DNA of 17,197 nt from assembly GCA_964529005.1 (NCBI GenBank), contig CAZGUH010000064.1:1-17197 (forward strand). The letters run 5' to 3'. Below, piece by piece: positions 1-7,160 of the stretch. Under the pieces are notes generated by a model. It ran no database searches. It was not told where the DNA came from and saw nothing but the letters and a program-made list of their open reading frames with translations. The translations under genes and the position numbers were made by a program. The stretch is from CAZGUH01 sp964529005 (GTDB lineage Bacteria; Actinomycetota; Acidimicrobiia; Acidimicrobiales; Ilumatobacteraceae). How positions within the stretch are numbered: position 1 is the first letter of the stretch; every line of letters starts with the position of its first letter.

Positions 1-2
1 GC

Positions 3-347
3 CGACGATCTCGTCGGGGCGCCCGCCGCGCCGCAGCGGGATCGACCGCGCCGCCACCGGGCACGCGGAAGCCGGCGACGTCACTCGACGAGATGCTCGC
101 CGCGTCGACCGCCGGTGCCTCGCTGCTCGCTTCGCAGCGCTATGAGGTGATCACCGCGATCTCGACCGGCGCCCGAGCAGCGCTGACGCTGCGGTGGAGC
201 GGCGTGCTCGCCATCGCAGCCGGCTCGTTGCGCGCCGGGCAGGTCCTGGTCGCCGACGTCGCCCAGTTCGTCGAGATCGACGGTGCACGCATCCGCTCGA
301 TCGAGACGTTCGATTGCTACGCCCCGTTCGACGCGGCGCCCGGCTGA
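3..347 (+). CDS. SnoaL/NTF2-fold protein, 5'-truncated by the window edge
   Basis: The reading frame is open from the left edge to a TGA at 345-347. The clear part, from about position 84, resembles the second half of a SnoaL-like/nuclear transport factor 2 domain. It has a DEMLAAS helix, then QRYEVITAIS, a central strand ending RWSGVLAI, a GSLRAGQ turn, and the closing block FVEIDGARIRSIETFDCYAPF, which in this fold forms the last two strands. Such proteins are small cone-shaped barrels acting as polyketide cyclases, isomerases or ligand-binding proteins; no catalytic residue can be assigned. The ATG at 93 is unlikely to be the true start because family members begin about 50 residues earlier. 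The stretch 3-80 is Arg/Pro-rich and does not match the fold well, so a frameshift near the edge is possible. Confidence 0.6.
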   Translation, partial: RRSRRGARRAAAGSTAPPPGTRKPATSLDEMLAASTAGASLLASQRYEVITAISTGARAALTLRWSGVLAIAAGSLRAGQVLVADVAQFVEIDGARIRSIETFDCYAPFDAAPG

Positions 348-418
348 CGGGCGGGATCCTCCACTCGGTGTTCGCCGACAACATCGTCGAGCACTGGGAC
401 GTCGTCCAAAGTGCCTGA
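344..418 (+). pseudogene. Tail fragment of a second SnoaL-like protein
   Basis: In a different frame from the preceding gene, and overlapping its stop, about 24 codons read LTGGILHSVFADNIVEHWDV followed by VQSA and a TGA at 416-418. The IVEHWDVVQ end is the hallmark C-terminus of SnoaL-like predicted ester cyclases/aldol-condensation proteins. No start codon or upstream domain exists for it in this frame, so it looks like a leftover of a deleted paralogue joined to the first gene. The remaining bases to 480 hold nothing recognisable. Confidence 0.4.
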
Positions 419-480
419 CGCTCGGGAGACGCCGAACGGCATGTTCTGAGCGGGCGCGAACGGGGATCAGGGACTCGGGT

Positions 481-1623
481 TCAGACCGACCGTGACGCAG
501 CGGCTTGCAGCGCGGGGAAGCGGTCCTGGCGCATCTGGGCCTCGTAGCCAGCGATGGCGTCGAGCAGCGGTCGCTCGCCGCGGTCCGCAGCGACGAGCGC
601 ATCGCGCAGGCGGTGGGCGTCCTCCATCGCCATGTTGGCCCCGATGGTTCCGACCCCGGCGTGGATGGCATCTCCGAGCAGCGTGACGCCCGTCGTCGGC
701 CACGGGTCAGCCGGCTCCAGCGAACCGCCACGGATCGCCACCGTGGCCTCGGGCGTCGCAGCGTCGATGATCATCCGCACGGCCGGCGGCAGCTCGGCGA
801 CCAGCTCCCGAGCCTTCGCCCACGCCTCGAGCGGCGAGCCCATCGGCCCGACCTGCTCGGGGGTGGCGAACAGCACCCACTGCAGGTAGTTCTCGGCGTC
901 GGCGATGTCGGGCGAGCTGAGCCAGGGCAACCAGCGCGCGCCGGCGTCCGCCGGTCGTTGCTGGAAACGCATCGGGATGAGCATCATCGCCAGCGTCCCG
1001 TCGACGTGGAGGCGTGCCAGATCGTCGCCGACGAGGGCTTCCAGGCCAGTGGCCGCGATGGCGCGATAGGGCGTCGCGCCGGTCAACGTGCGGCGACCGT
1101 TGTCGACGATGTGCACCTCCGGCAGGTACTGCCGGCGCACCACCGAGCCGATGCCGTCGGCCCCCACCAGCACGTCGGCGACGTCGTGGCTGCCGTCGGC
1201 GAAGCACGCCGCCACCGTCCCGTCGGCGCGCTGCGCGAATCGCTCCACCCGGCGACCGAAGTGGATCACGTCCTCGAGGCCGTTGACGAGGACGGCGCGT
1301 AGCACGCGCCGGCAGATCGTCAGCACCGGCACGCGTGGCCCGCTGCCCGGGACCTCGCCGGTGACGGCGAACGCCCCGTCAGCCTCGGCGAGCAGCGCGA
1401 TCCGCTTGCGCTCCCCGCCGGCCGTGGCCTCCAGCATCGCCACGTGCTCGGGCGGGAGGCAGGCGTGCAGCGCCGTCGAGCCCATCTCGGCCAGGGCGAC
1501 GGTCACGCCCTGGGGGCGCGCCTCGCCGTGCTGTTCGTAGACGACGACGTCGATCCCGGCCCGCCGCAAACCGTGGGCGAGCGTCAGCCCACCGATCCCT
1601 GCTCCGACGACGACGACACGCAT
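481..1623 (-). CDS. Class A FAD-dependent aromatic monooxygenase
   Basis: The 380-residue protein has the standard layout of single-component flavoprotein hydroxylases (salicylate hydroxylase, 6-hydroxynicotinate 3-monooxygenase and kynurenine 3-monooxygenase group). A Rossmann motif GAGIGG (7-12) binds the FAD ADP part and an acidic end (Y29-E30) follows the second strand. An ADG motif (155-157) contacts FAD/NAD(P)H. The GDAIHAGVGTIGANMAMEDA block starting at 317 binds the FAD ribityl chain. These enzymes use NAD(P)H and O2 to hydroxylate an activated aromatic ring in the cytoplasm. ATG at 1623 is preceded by GAGAGGGG about 8 bases upstream. The gene is divergent from the Gfo/Idh oxidoreductase and shares its intergenic operator-like repeat. 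The family is clear; the substrate cannot be read from sequence. It is distinct from the CoA-ester-type monooxygenase at 12133. Confidence 0.85.
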   Translation of the reverse strand: MRVVVVGAGIGGLTLAHGLRRAGIDVVVYEQHGEARPQGVTVALAEMGSTALHACLPPEHVAMLEATAGGERKRIALLAEADGAFAVTGEVPGSGPRVPVLTICRRVLRAVLVNGLEDVIHFGRRVERFAQRADGTVAACFADGSHDVADVLVGADGIGSVVRRQYLPEVHIVDNGRRTLTGATPYRAIAATGLEALVGDDLARLHVDGTLAMMLIPMRFQQRPADAGARWLPWLSSPDIADAENYLQWVLFATPEQVGPMGSPLEAWAKARELVAELPPAVRMIIDAATPEATVAIRGGSLEPADPWPTTGVTLLGDAIHAGVGTIGANMAMEDAHRLRDALVAADRGERPLLDAIAGYEAQMRQDRFPALQAAASRSV

Positions 1624-1679
1624 TCGCTTGATCCCCTCTCGGTCGCCTGGGGGCGACAGCCCGGCAATGATCCCATGAA

Positions 1680-1716
1680 TTCTGTTTATCAGAAAAGTAT
1701 TCTGTCACACGGACAT
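1680..1716. promoter_or_regulatory. Candidate operator: triple TTCTG/CAGAA array
   Basis: The divergent gap contains CAGAAAAGTATTCTG at 1690-1704, a 15-bp inverted repeat with 5-bp arms. An additional TTCTG at 1680-1684 sits exactly 10 bases before the CAGAA arm, giving TTCTG-N5-CAGAA-N5-TTCTG. GACAT follows at 1712-1716. Arms of this size on one helical face suit a dimeric helix-turn-helix repressor. The site lies 36-50 bases before the Gfo/Idh start and about 60 bases before the start of the divergent monooxygenase, so it could control both. The same repeat recurs at 6367 and 10876. Confidence 0.55.
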
Positions 1717-1754
1717 CAGTCGACCACTGAAACGAACAACCGAAGGGCTTCCCC

Positions 1755-2972
1755 ATGAAGATCGCTGTCATCGGCACCGGCCAGTTCGCTCGCAGCTTCA
1801 TCTCGCTGTGGCAATTGCACCCCGCCGTCACCGAGGTGTACGCCTGCGACCTGATTCCCGAGCGCGCCGCGGAGCACCAGCGCAAGTACGACCTCGCGGG
1901 GACGTTCGACACGTTCGAGGACGCACTCGGCTCGGACGTCGACGCAGTCGCGATCATGACGCAGCGGTGGTCGCACGGCCCGCTCACGCTCCAGGCCCTC
2001 GATGCCGGCAAGCACGTCTACTCGGCGGTGCCGATGGCGATCGAGGTCGACGAGATCGCGGCGATCGTGAGCAAGGTCGAGCAGACCGGATTGATCTACA
2101 TGATGGGGGAGACCAGCTACTACAACCCCGTCGTGGTCTGGGCCCGCCAGCAGCACGCGGAGGGCGCGTTCGGCCGCGTGTTCTATGCCGAGGGCGACTA
2201 CGTGCACGACATGGACAACGGGTTCTACAAGGCGTTCGAGTACAGCGGTGGGCCTGATTGGAAGCGCACGGCGAGCTACCCACCGATGCTCTACCCGACG
2301 CACGCGATCGGTGGCGTGCTCGGCGCGCTCCCGACGTACGCCACGTCCGTCAGCTGCATCGGCATCAGCGACGATCGCGGCGACGGGGTGTTCGACCGCG
2401 AGGTGTCCGCGTGGGGGAACGACTTCTCGAACATGACGGCGCTCTTCGAGCTGGCCGACGGTGGAGCCATGCGCACGAACGAGTTCCGTCGCGTCGGGTA
2501 CTGGGACGGTCCCGAGTCCCGCTTCCGCTTCTTCGGCACCGAGTCGGTCGTGGAGCAGACCACGACCGGCACGACGCTGAGCATCAAGACCGAGGGTCGC
2601 GACCACCTCAAGGGCACGACGATCGACATCAGTGAGAAGTTCGTGACCCGGGTGTGGCCGTTGCCCGCCGGCTACGAGGACGTCGACACCGCGCTGCTGC
2701 AGAGCTTCTTCTCACGCACCGCTCCGGTCCACGACCGCAGCCGGCTCCCGGCGGAGTTCGAAGGCGCGCTGAACGGCCACGAAGGCTCGCATCACTTCCT
2801 CGCCGACGACTTCGTCCGCGCCGTGACGACGCTGACACACCCGCCGGTCAACGCCTGGCGCGCCGCCCGCTTCACGGCCCCCGGGCTGATCGCCCACGAA
2901 TCCGCCAAGCGCGGCGGACAGCGCCTTCCCATCCCCGACTTCGGCGACGCACCCTCCGAAGCCCACTGGTAA
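1755..2972 (+). CDS. Gfo/Idh/MocA-family oxidoreductase with altered EKP motif
   Basis: This 405-residue protein begins with the dinucleotide-binding motif GTGQFA (7-12). Strand ends at YACD (29-32) and VDAVAIMTQ follow, then the helix leading to GKHVYSAVPMA (85-95). Family members reduce or oxidise sugar, inositol or related alcohol/ketone groups with NAD(P). Normally that last motif is GKHVxxEKPxA, with a lysine near the nicotinamide; here E-K is replaced by A91-V92. The C-terminal beta-sheet domain carries YPTHAIGG with H183, which fits the usual catalytic histidine region. The start ATG follows AAGGG about 8 bases upstream. It stands alone between the candidate operator and a possible terminator. 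Without the lysine it may use an unusual mechanism, act as a lyase or dehydratase, or be a binding protein; the fold assignment is secure. Confidence 0.85.
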   Translation: MKIAVIGTGQFARSFISLWQLHPAVTEVYACDLIPERAAEHQRKYDLAGTFDTFEDALGSDVDAVAIMTQRWSHGPLTLQALDAGKHVYSAVPMAIEVDEIAAIVSKVEQTGLIYMMGETSYYNPVVVWARQQHAEGAFGRVFYAEGDYVHDMDNGFYKAFEYSGGPDWKRTASYPPMLYPTHAIGGVLGALPTYATSVSCIGISDDRGDGVFDREVSAWGNDFSNMTALFELADGGAMRTNEFRRVGYWDGPESRFRFFGTESVVEQTTTGTTLSIKTEGRDHLKGTTIDISEKFVTRVWPLPAGYEDVDTALLQSFFSRTAPVHDRSRLPAEFEGALNGHEGSHHFLADDFVRAVTTLTHPPVNAWRAARFTAPGLIAHESAKRGGQRLPIPDFGDAPSEAHW

Positions 2973-3035
2973 CCTGGAGGAGTCCCGCGTTCGCCCTGCC
3001 CCCGAACGGCACTTCGTGGACGCGCGTCGGGACGG

Positions 3036-3085
3036 CGCGGCGTCCGGCGGTCTCACGCCGCGTCGTGACGCCCGCGGCGGGCGTC
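3036..3085. terminator. Candidate bidirectional terminator (two GC hairpins)
   Basis: Two adjacent inverted repeats lie between convergent genes: CGCGGCGT (3036-3043) with ACGCCGCG (3055-3062), an 11-base loop; and GACGCCCG (3067-3074) with CGGGCGTC (3078-3085), a 3-base loop. Neither has a T-run, which is common for terminators in GC-rich actinobacteria, so function is inferred from position and symmetry only. Confidence 0.4.
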
Positions 3086-3097
3086 CCCTACCGCCGG

Positions 3098-4060
3098 TCA
3101 GCCGAGGGACCGGTAGTAGCGGGCGGCGCCCGGGTGCAACGGGATCGGTGCTGCGCCGATGCGCTCCGGGTCGAGTGGGTAGGTCACCGGGCTCCGGTCC
3201 GGCGGCAGGTGGCGGTACTGGGCTTCGAGCACCGCTCGGGTCTCGCCGAGGCCCCACCCGATGAGGTGGGCGACGTCGTCGGGTAGGTCGTCGCGGCAGA
3301 CGACCAGGAAGTCGCTGAACTCGAGGCAGTGGAGTGGTTCGTCGAGGCCGGGGAACTGGCCGGCCGCGACCGAGGTCGACGGCCACCCGTGAGCCGATGC
3401 CAGCGACCGCGCCGCGTCGTCGGTCACGGCCAGGAACTGCAGACCCGGATCCACGGCGAGCTGCTGCCACATCGGCAACATGATCGCCTCGAACACGATC
3501 GCGTCGGCGGCGCCGGTGCGGACGAGATCGAACACGCCGAGCAGCCCGTCCGCCGGCGGCACGAAGGCGCCGCCCCACTCCTGCAGGGTCGGCTCGCCGA
3601 TGCCCTCGGCGGCGAGCAGGGCGCGGGCGCCGTAACCGACGAAGCTGTCGTCGTCGTCCGCCGCCGTGGCGACGCGAAGCGGTGCGCGCTGCGCGCGCCA
3701 GTCGGCGAACGAGGTGATCCCGGCGTCGCGCCGGAGGGCGACCACCAGTCGGTCGACCTGGGGGATCACTCCGAGCGCGCGCAGCCCCGGCATCGGCTCC
3801 CCCCAGAGACGGCCCTCGACCGCCATCGCCACGCAGCACGCCGGCGTCGCCACGGACACGTCGACCTCGCCATCGGCGACCGCCCGCAGGTTCGCCATTC
3901 CGCCGGTGCCCGTCCAGATGCCGACCCGGCTCGCCGGGCCCGATCGGGCGATCACGTTGGCGGCGATCCAGCCGCAGATCCGGTGGATGTTGGCCGTGCC
4001 CCAGTCGCCCTGCAACGTCAGCGTGATGTCGCGGTCGAGCCGCGGGTCATCGGATGCCAT
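3098..4060 (-). CDS. TAXI-type (TRAP-associated) binding protein lacking a signal peptide
   Basis: The 320-residue protein resembles TAXI-family solute receptors of the periplasmic-binding-protein II fold. It has an N-terminal strand (ITLTLQGDWGTANIH), a glycine-rich TGTGGMANLRAVADGEVDVS segment near 50-70 that normally cradles the ligand carboxylate, a VFDLVRTGAADAIVFEAIM hinge region, and the characteristic ending IPLHPGAARYYRSLG. Normal TAXI receptors carry a secretion signal and sit next to fused TRAP membrane subunits. This one starts MASDDPRLDRD with no hydrophobic or lipobox segment, and no TRAP permease is present. It lies 66 bases downstream of the LysR gene on the same strand, so the two are probably co-transcribed. 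It may be a cytoplasmic ligand sensor or an enzyme built on the binding-protein fold, or its true start may differ; a signal peptide upstream is not visible. Confidence 0.7.
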   Translation of the reverse strand: MASDDPRLDRDITLTLQGDWGTANIHRICGWIAANVIARSGPASRVGIWTGTGGMANLRAVADGEVDVSVATPACCVAMAVEGRLWGEPMPGLRALGVIPQVDRLVVALRRDAGITSFADWRAQRAPLRVATAADDDDSFVGYGARALLAAEGIGEPTLQEWGGAFVPPADGLLGVFDLVRTGAADAIVFEAIMLPMWQQLAVDPGLQFLAVTDDAARSLASAHGWPSTSVAAGQFPGLDEPLHCLEFSDFLVVCRDDLPDDVAHLIGWGLGETRAVLEAQYRHLPPDRSPVTYPLDPERIGAAPIPLHPGAARYYRSLG

Positions 4061-4067
4061 GACGACG

Positions 4068-4082
4068 TTCTACTCAGCAGAA
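4068..4082. promoter_or_regulatory. Weak match to the shared operator half-sites
   Basis: TTCTA-CTCAG-CAGAA matches the TTCTG-N5-CAGAA spacing seen at 1680-1694 with one mismatch. It lies 8 bases before the TAXI-like gene start. One such near-match in this window could occur by chance. Confidence 0.2.
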
Positions 4083-4126
4083 ACTCAACTCGTCCAGAAG
4101 AACTTCGCTCAGCGCCGACGAGGCGG

Positions 4127-5074
4127 TCAGGCGAGCATCGTTCGCAGCTCGTCGCGCAGCACTCGGCGGAGCTCCTCGTGCATCGGCGACAGCCAGCGAC
4201 CTCGGCCGCGAGCGACCATCACCGGCAGCGCCAGCGGGATGCCCTTGATCGTCACCACCCTCAGCTCGCCGGCCTCGATCTCGCGGGCGACGGCGCGGCG
4301 GGTCAGGAACGTGGCGCCCACTCCGTGGCGCACCGCGTGCTTGATGCCTTCCGGGTGGTCGTACTCGCCGACGACGTCGAGCGGCAGCACGCCGGCGGGG
4401 CCGAGCTGGTCGCGCATGAACGTGCCGGAGATGATCGTCTCGCGTGGCGGGATCACGAACCGGCACGCCGCGACCTCGGCCGGCGTGGCCGTCGCTCCGA
4501 ACGGTGGCCGATCGGCGGCCACCACCAGCACCACCTCCTCGACGCCGACCACCTCGTAGTCGAGCCCGCGATCCTTGGCCGACCGTTCCTCGTCCACCAG
4601 CACGGCGAGGTCGCGCTCGCCGGCGAGCAGCCGTTCGGCGAGTCGCAGCGGGAAGTCGGTGGTGACGCTCAGCGTGACGCCGGGATGCCGCTCGGCGAAG
4701 CGCGCGAGGATCTCGTCGACGAGATAGGGCCCGGCAGGCAGGCTCGACGCGATCAGCGCTCGCCCGCGGTGGCCCGATGCATGCTCGCCCGCTTGGTCGA
4801 CGACCTCGCGAGCACGTTCCAGCGTCTCCTCCGCCCAGCTGTACAGCATCTTGCCGGCCTCGGTCAGGCGCATCTCGTGCCCGGTCCAGTGCAGCAGCTG
4901 GACGCCGACCCGGTCCTGCAGGTCCTTGAGGTGCGCGCTCACCGCCGGCTGGCTGACCCGCAGCTGCTCGGCCACGCGCCGCACGCCGCCGGCGCGCACG
5001 ACGGCGGTGAACACCTCGAGCTTGTACAGCGAGATGGCCCCGACGTCGCGGTCGAGGAAGCTCGAACGTGGCAT
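4127..5074 (-). CDS. LysR-family transcriptional regulator
   Basis: The protein is 315 residues from the chosen ATG. An N-terminal winged helix-turn-helix spans about 17-76, with recognition segment VAEQLRVSQPAVSAHLKDLQ (34-53) and the wing ending MRLTEAGKMLY. A linker helix and a two-subdomain effector-binding region of the periplasmic-binding-protein type follow (GRALIASSLPAGPYLVDEIL onward), as in CbnR/BenM-type activators of aromatic catabolism. The frame could open with a TTG two codons earlier at 5080, but AAGGGG at 5081-5086 sits 6 bases before the ATG at 5074 and only touches the TTG, so ATG is preferred. It is divergent from the amidohydrolase gene and upstream of the TAXI-like gene. 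It most likely controls the amidohydrolase and itself through the 96-base gap. The effector is unknown. Confidence 0.9.
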   Translation of the reverse strand: MPRSSFLDRDVGAISLYKLEVFTAVVRAGGVRRVAEQLRVSQPAVSAHLKDLQDRVGVQLLHWTGHEMRLTEAGKMLYSWAEETLERAREVVDQAGEHASGHRGRALIASSLPAGPYLVDEILARFAERHPGVTLSVTTDFPLRLAERLLAGERDLAVLVDEERSAKDRGLDYEVVGVEEVVLVVAADRPPFGATATPAEVAACRFVIPPRETIISGTFMRDQLGPAGVLPLDVVGEYDHPEGIKHAVRHGVGATFLTRRAVAREIEAGELRVVTIKGIPLALPVMVARGRGRWLSPMHEELRRVLRDELRTMLA

Positions 5075-5080
5075 AACCAA

Positions 5081-5086
5081 CCCCTT
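5081..5086 (-). promoter_or_regulatory. Ribosome binding site deciding the LysR start
   Basis: On the minus strand AAGGGG precedes the ATG at 5074 by 6 bases. It abuts the alternative TTG at 5080, which therefore lacks proper spacing. Confidence 0.6.
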
Positions 5087-5100
5087 ATCAGACCATCATT

Positions 5101-5119
5101 GAACAGTACCTTGCCGTTC
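5101..5119. promoter_or_regulatory. Possible LysR-type binding site
   Basis: GAAC-N11-GTTC (5101-5104 and 5116-5119) is a small dyad with the spacing class typical of LysR boxes (T-N11-A). It lies in the LysR/amidohydrolase divergent gap. The arms are only 4 bp, so it is a weak call. Confidence 0.3.
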
Positions 5120-5170
5120 TCGACGGGCGTTCTTACGATCGATGGCGGGCTACGAACGAGGGGGACAGCC

Positions 5171-6340
5171 ATGAAGCGTGGCTTTCGCGTCATCGACACC
5201 GACTTGCACCTGATGGAGCCGCAGCGTCTGTGGACCGAGCGGATCTCGAAGCGGCATCAGGCCGACATCGAGATCGCCTATCCCGGCGGGCGCGGCCTGC
5301 AGGAGACCTTCAGCACCAGGATCCGCATCGGCAATGTCGCGTGGGAGCTCGGCGACGGCAGGGCGACGATCCGGCAGCAGCACTTCACCGACCGGTTCCA
5401 GGAGGAGCCGCTGCTGGCGTTGATGCACTCCGACGGCGGGGGTACCGCCGAGAACACGCTCCGCGGCATGGATATCGAGGGCATCGACCTGGCGATCCTG
5501 GTGCCGACCCTGCTGTTCGTGGTGACGACCGCCGACGGACTCGATCCGACACTGGTCGCCGAGCTCTGCCGGGCCTACAACGACTACGCCGCGGATTACT
5601 GCGCGACCGATCCCGACCGCCTGCGCTTCTGGGGCTGGCTGCCCCGCCAGTCGCCCGAGCTCGCGGCGCGCGAGGCGCGGCGCTGCGTCGAGGATCTCGG
5701 CGCCGCCGGCGTGGCGATGACCACCGGCAACGTCGACGGCTGGAACCTGTCGGAGCCGCACTTCGACCCGCTCTGGCCGACGCTGAACGAGCTCGGCGTG
5801 CCGTTCGGGCTCCACCTCTACGGCATGGCGCCCAAGCTGTACGCCGACCCGCCGCTGCGCTACCTCGGACGCGAGCGCACCGACGTCGTGTCGGCCGTGC
5901 TGCAGGGCTCGAACCAGGCGATGTCGGCGGTCGCCGAACTGTGCACGAGCGGCGTGCTCGAACGGCACCCGGGGGTGCGGCCGCTCGTGATGGAGACGGC
6001 ATCGACGTGGCTGATGTGGCTGCTCCAGCGGATGGACGACCAGTGGGAGCTGTACCGCCCCTACATCGACGACGTCCGGCTCGAGCTCAAGCCGAGTGAC
6101 TACTTCCGCCGCCAGTGCGCGATCACCGCCGAGTGCGACGAGGACCACCTCGAGTACCTCGCCACCGCGTGCGGCCTCGCCGACAACCTCGTGTTCACGA
6201 CGGATTTCCCCCACCACGATTCGAACTTCCCGCACGCCGTGGACGAGTTCTTCGAGCTGGAGCTGTCCGACGACCTGCGGCGCAAGATCCTGTCGGAGAA
6301 CGCCGAGCGCGCCTTCGACCTTACCGCCACGCCGGCCTGA
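5171..6340 (+). CDS. Amidohydrolase-2 (ACMSD-like) metal-dependent decarboxylase/hydrolase
   Basis: This is a 389-residue TIM-barrel protein of the amidohydrolase-2 family. That family includes 2-amino-3-carboxymuconate-6-semialdehyde decarboxylase (ACMSD), gamma-resorcylate decarboxylase and related aromatic-acid decarboxylases. The first strand carries D9-T10-D11-L12-H13 followed by MEP; a metal-binding D/H-x-H at this place is diagnostic. H215 in FGLHLYG and D345 in TTDFPHHDSNFPHA supply the later metal-site histidine and aspartate. The end, ILSENAERAFDL, is the typical last helix. ATG at 5171 follows GAGGGGG. It lies directly upstream of two 3-hydroxyanthranilate-dioxygenase-like genes, which is the ordering expected for a ring-cleavage product decarboxylase. 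A hydrolase acting on another ring-cleavage product remains possible, since this family is functionally broad. Confidence 0.8.
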   Translation: MKRGFRVIDTDLHLMEPQRLWTERISKRHQADIEIAYPGGRGLQETFSTRIRIGNVAWELGDGRATIRQQHFTDRFQEEPLLALMHSDGGGTAENTLRGMDIEGIDLAILVPTLLFVVTTADGLDPTLVAELCRAYNDYAADYCATDPDRLRFWGWLPRQSPELAAREARRCVEDLGAAGVAMTTGNVDGWNLSEPHFDPLWPTLNELGVPFGLHLYGMAPKLYADPPLRYLGRERTDVVSAVLQGSNQAMSAVAELCTSGVLERHPGVRPLVMETASTWLMWLLQRMDDQWELYRPYIDDVRLELKPSDYFRRQCAITAECDEDHLEYLATACGLADNLVFTTDFPHHDSNFPHAVDEFFELELSDDLRRKILSENAERAFDLTATPA

Positions 6341-6366
6341 GTCGGCCTTGAAGGCACCTGTCAGCG

Positions 6367-6394
6367 CGGAATAGTGTTCTGTATGCTGAGACAT
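6367..6394. promoter_or_regulatory. Candidate operator upstream of the cupin-transporter operon
   Basis: CGGAATAGTGTTCTG (6367-6381) is CAGAA-N5-TTCTG with one mismatch in the left arm. GACAT follows at 6390-6394, 8 bases after the right arm. It ends 59 bases before the chosen start of the first cupin gene and matches sites at 1690 and 10876. Confidence 0.45.
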
Positions 6395-6425
6395 TGGGGA
6401 AGGGCTCGTGTCGCAAGCGAGCGAG

Positions 6426-6434
6426 AAAGGGGAG
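6426..6434 (+). promoter_or_regulatory. Ribosome binding site deciding the first cupin start
   Basis: AAAGGGGAG lies 6 bases before ATG 6441. The alternative in-frame GTG at 6408 lies upstream of it and has no comparable site at ideal spacing, so translation most likely starts at 6441. Confidence 0.6.
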
Positions 6435-6440
6435 TCCGCG

Positions 6441-7160
6441 ATGGCCGACCAGCAACGTACGGTGAAGCCGTACTCGGGCCAGCGTGAACCGTTGAAGGTC
6501 AACGCCTTCGAGGCACTCGCCGGTTCGTGCACGCCGCTGTTGCCGCTGTTCCCGTACACCGGGCCCGACGCCATCGTCCCGACCGTGGCCGGCTTCTCGC
6601 CGGGACCGGATCGGCTGGCCGGTCGGTTCTGGCACCAGAACTCGGTCACGGAGATCGTGACGTGCCTCGGCAAGGCCGGCCCGGGTGGCATGCCGCCGGG
6701 CACGGTGGCGGTGAACGGGGCGACGCACCCCGTCGGGCCCGACAAGCACGACCTGGAGCCGGACGACGGCACGGCGATGGTGATCACCATCAGCCAGCGC
6801 CACGGCTACGAGGAGCAGCGCGAGACGTTCGCGCTCCGGTGCTCCGAGTGCAAGCACCTGCTGCTGTCGCACGAGTACGGCTTCGTGCCGCATGCTCCCG
6901 AGCACGGCGAGATCGAGCGGTTCGCCACGATCATCGAGTGCGCCAACGGCGCCGAGCGGTTCAACGAGACCGAGGCACTGCGCACGTGCGAGAAGTGCGG
7001 GCACGTCAACGACCCGTTCCCGCTCGTCGGGTGGGGATGGCGCCGCTACCGCTCCAACCTCGAGACCGCCGAGGCCGCACGCGGCGGCCTTGCCGACGCG
7101 GCGACCAACCACGTCGGTGCGCTCACAGCCGAGCGGCTCACCGGGGTGGTGCCGTCGTGA
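6441..7160 (+). CDS. 3-hydroxyanthranilate 3,4-dioxygenase-like cupin with zinc ribbon (metal site present)
   Basis: The protein is 239 residues from ATG 6441. Its middle part reads FWHQNSVTEIVTCLG, with H65-x5-E71, followed by GTVAVNGATHPVG with H96. This is the His/Glu/His arrangement of the iron site in 3-hydroxyanthranilate 3,4-dioxygenase. The C-terminal half carries two cysteine pairs, C134-x2-C137 (RCSECKHLL) and C183-x2-C186 (RTCEKCGHV). They match the rubredoxin-like structural site of the bacterial enzyme, whose ends read YCDxC and RxCxxCG. The bacterial enzyme is about 175-190 residues, so this protein has extra N-terminal sequence. 3-Hydroxyanthranilate dioxygenase opens the ring to 2-amino-3-carboxymuconate semialdehyde, the substrate of ACMSD, whose homologue lies just upstream. 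Its stop overlaps the next gene's GTG by 4 bases, giving coupled translation. The exact aromatic substrate is inferred, not shown. Confidence 0.65.
   Translation: MADQQRTVKPYSGQREPLKVNAFEALAGSCTPLLPLFPYTGPDAIVPTVAGFSPGPDRLAGRFWHQNSVTEIVTCLGKAGPGGMPPGTVAVNGATHPVGPDKHDLEPDDGTAMVITISQRHGYEEQRETFALRCSECKHLLLSHEYGFVPHAPEHGEIERFATIIECANGAERFNETEALRTCEKCGHVNDPFPLVGWGWRRYRSNLETAEAARGGLADAATNHVGALTAERLTGVVPS

Noticed and set aside
4078..4110. CAGAA repeats and GAAGAACTTC near 4078-4110 as further operators
   Set aside because: The spacing does not match the three stronger sites and there is no GACAT tail.
3329..5170. Long plus-strand open frame running into the amidohydrolase from 3329
   Set aside because: It is antisense to the TAXI-like and LysR genes, is Arg/His/Gln-rich shadow sequence, and the true start is the ATG at 5171 with a good ribosome site.
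6408..6440. GTG at 6408 as start of the first cupin
   Set aside because: ATG 6441 has AAAGGGGAG at ideal spacing; the extra 11 residues carry no feature.
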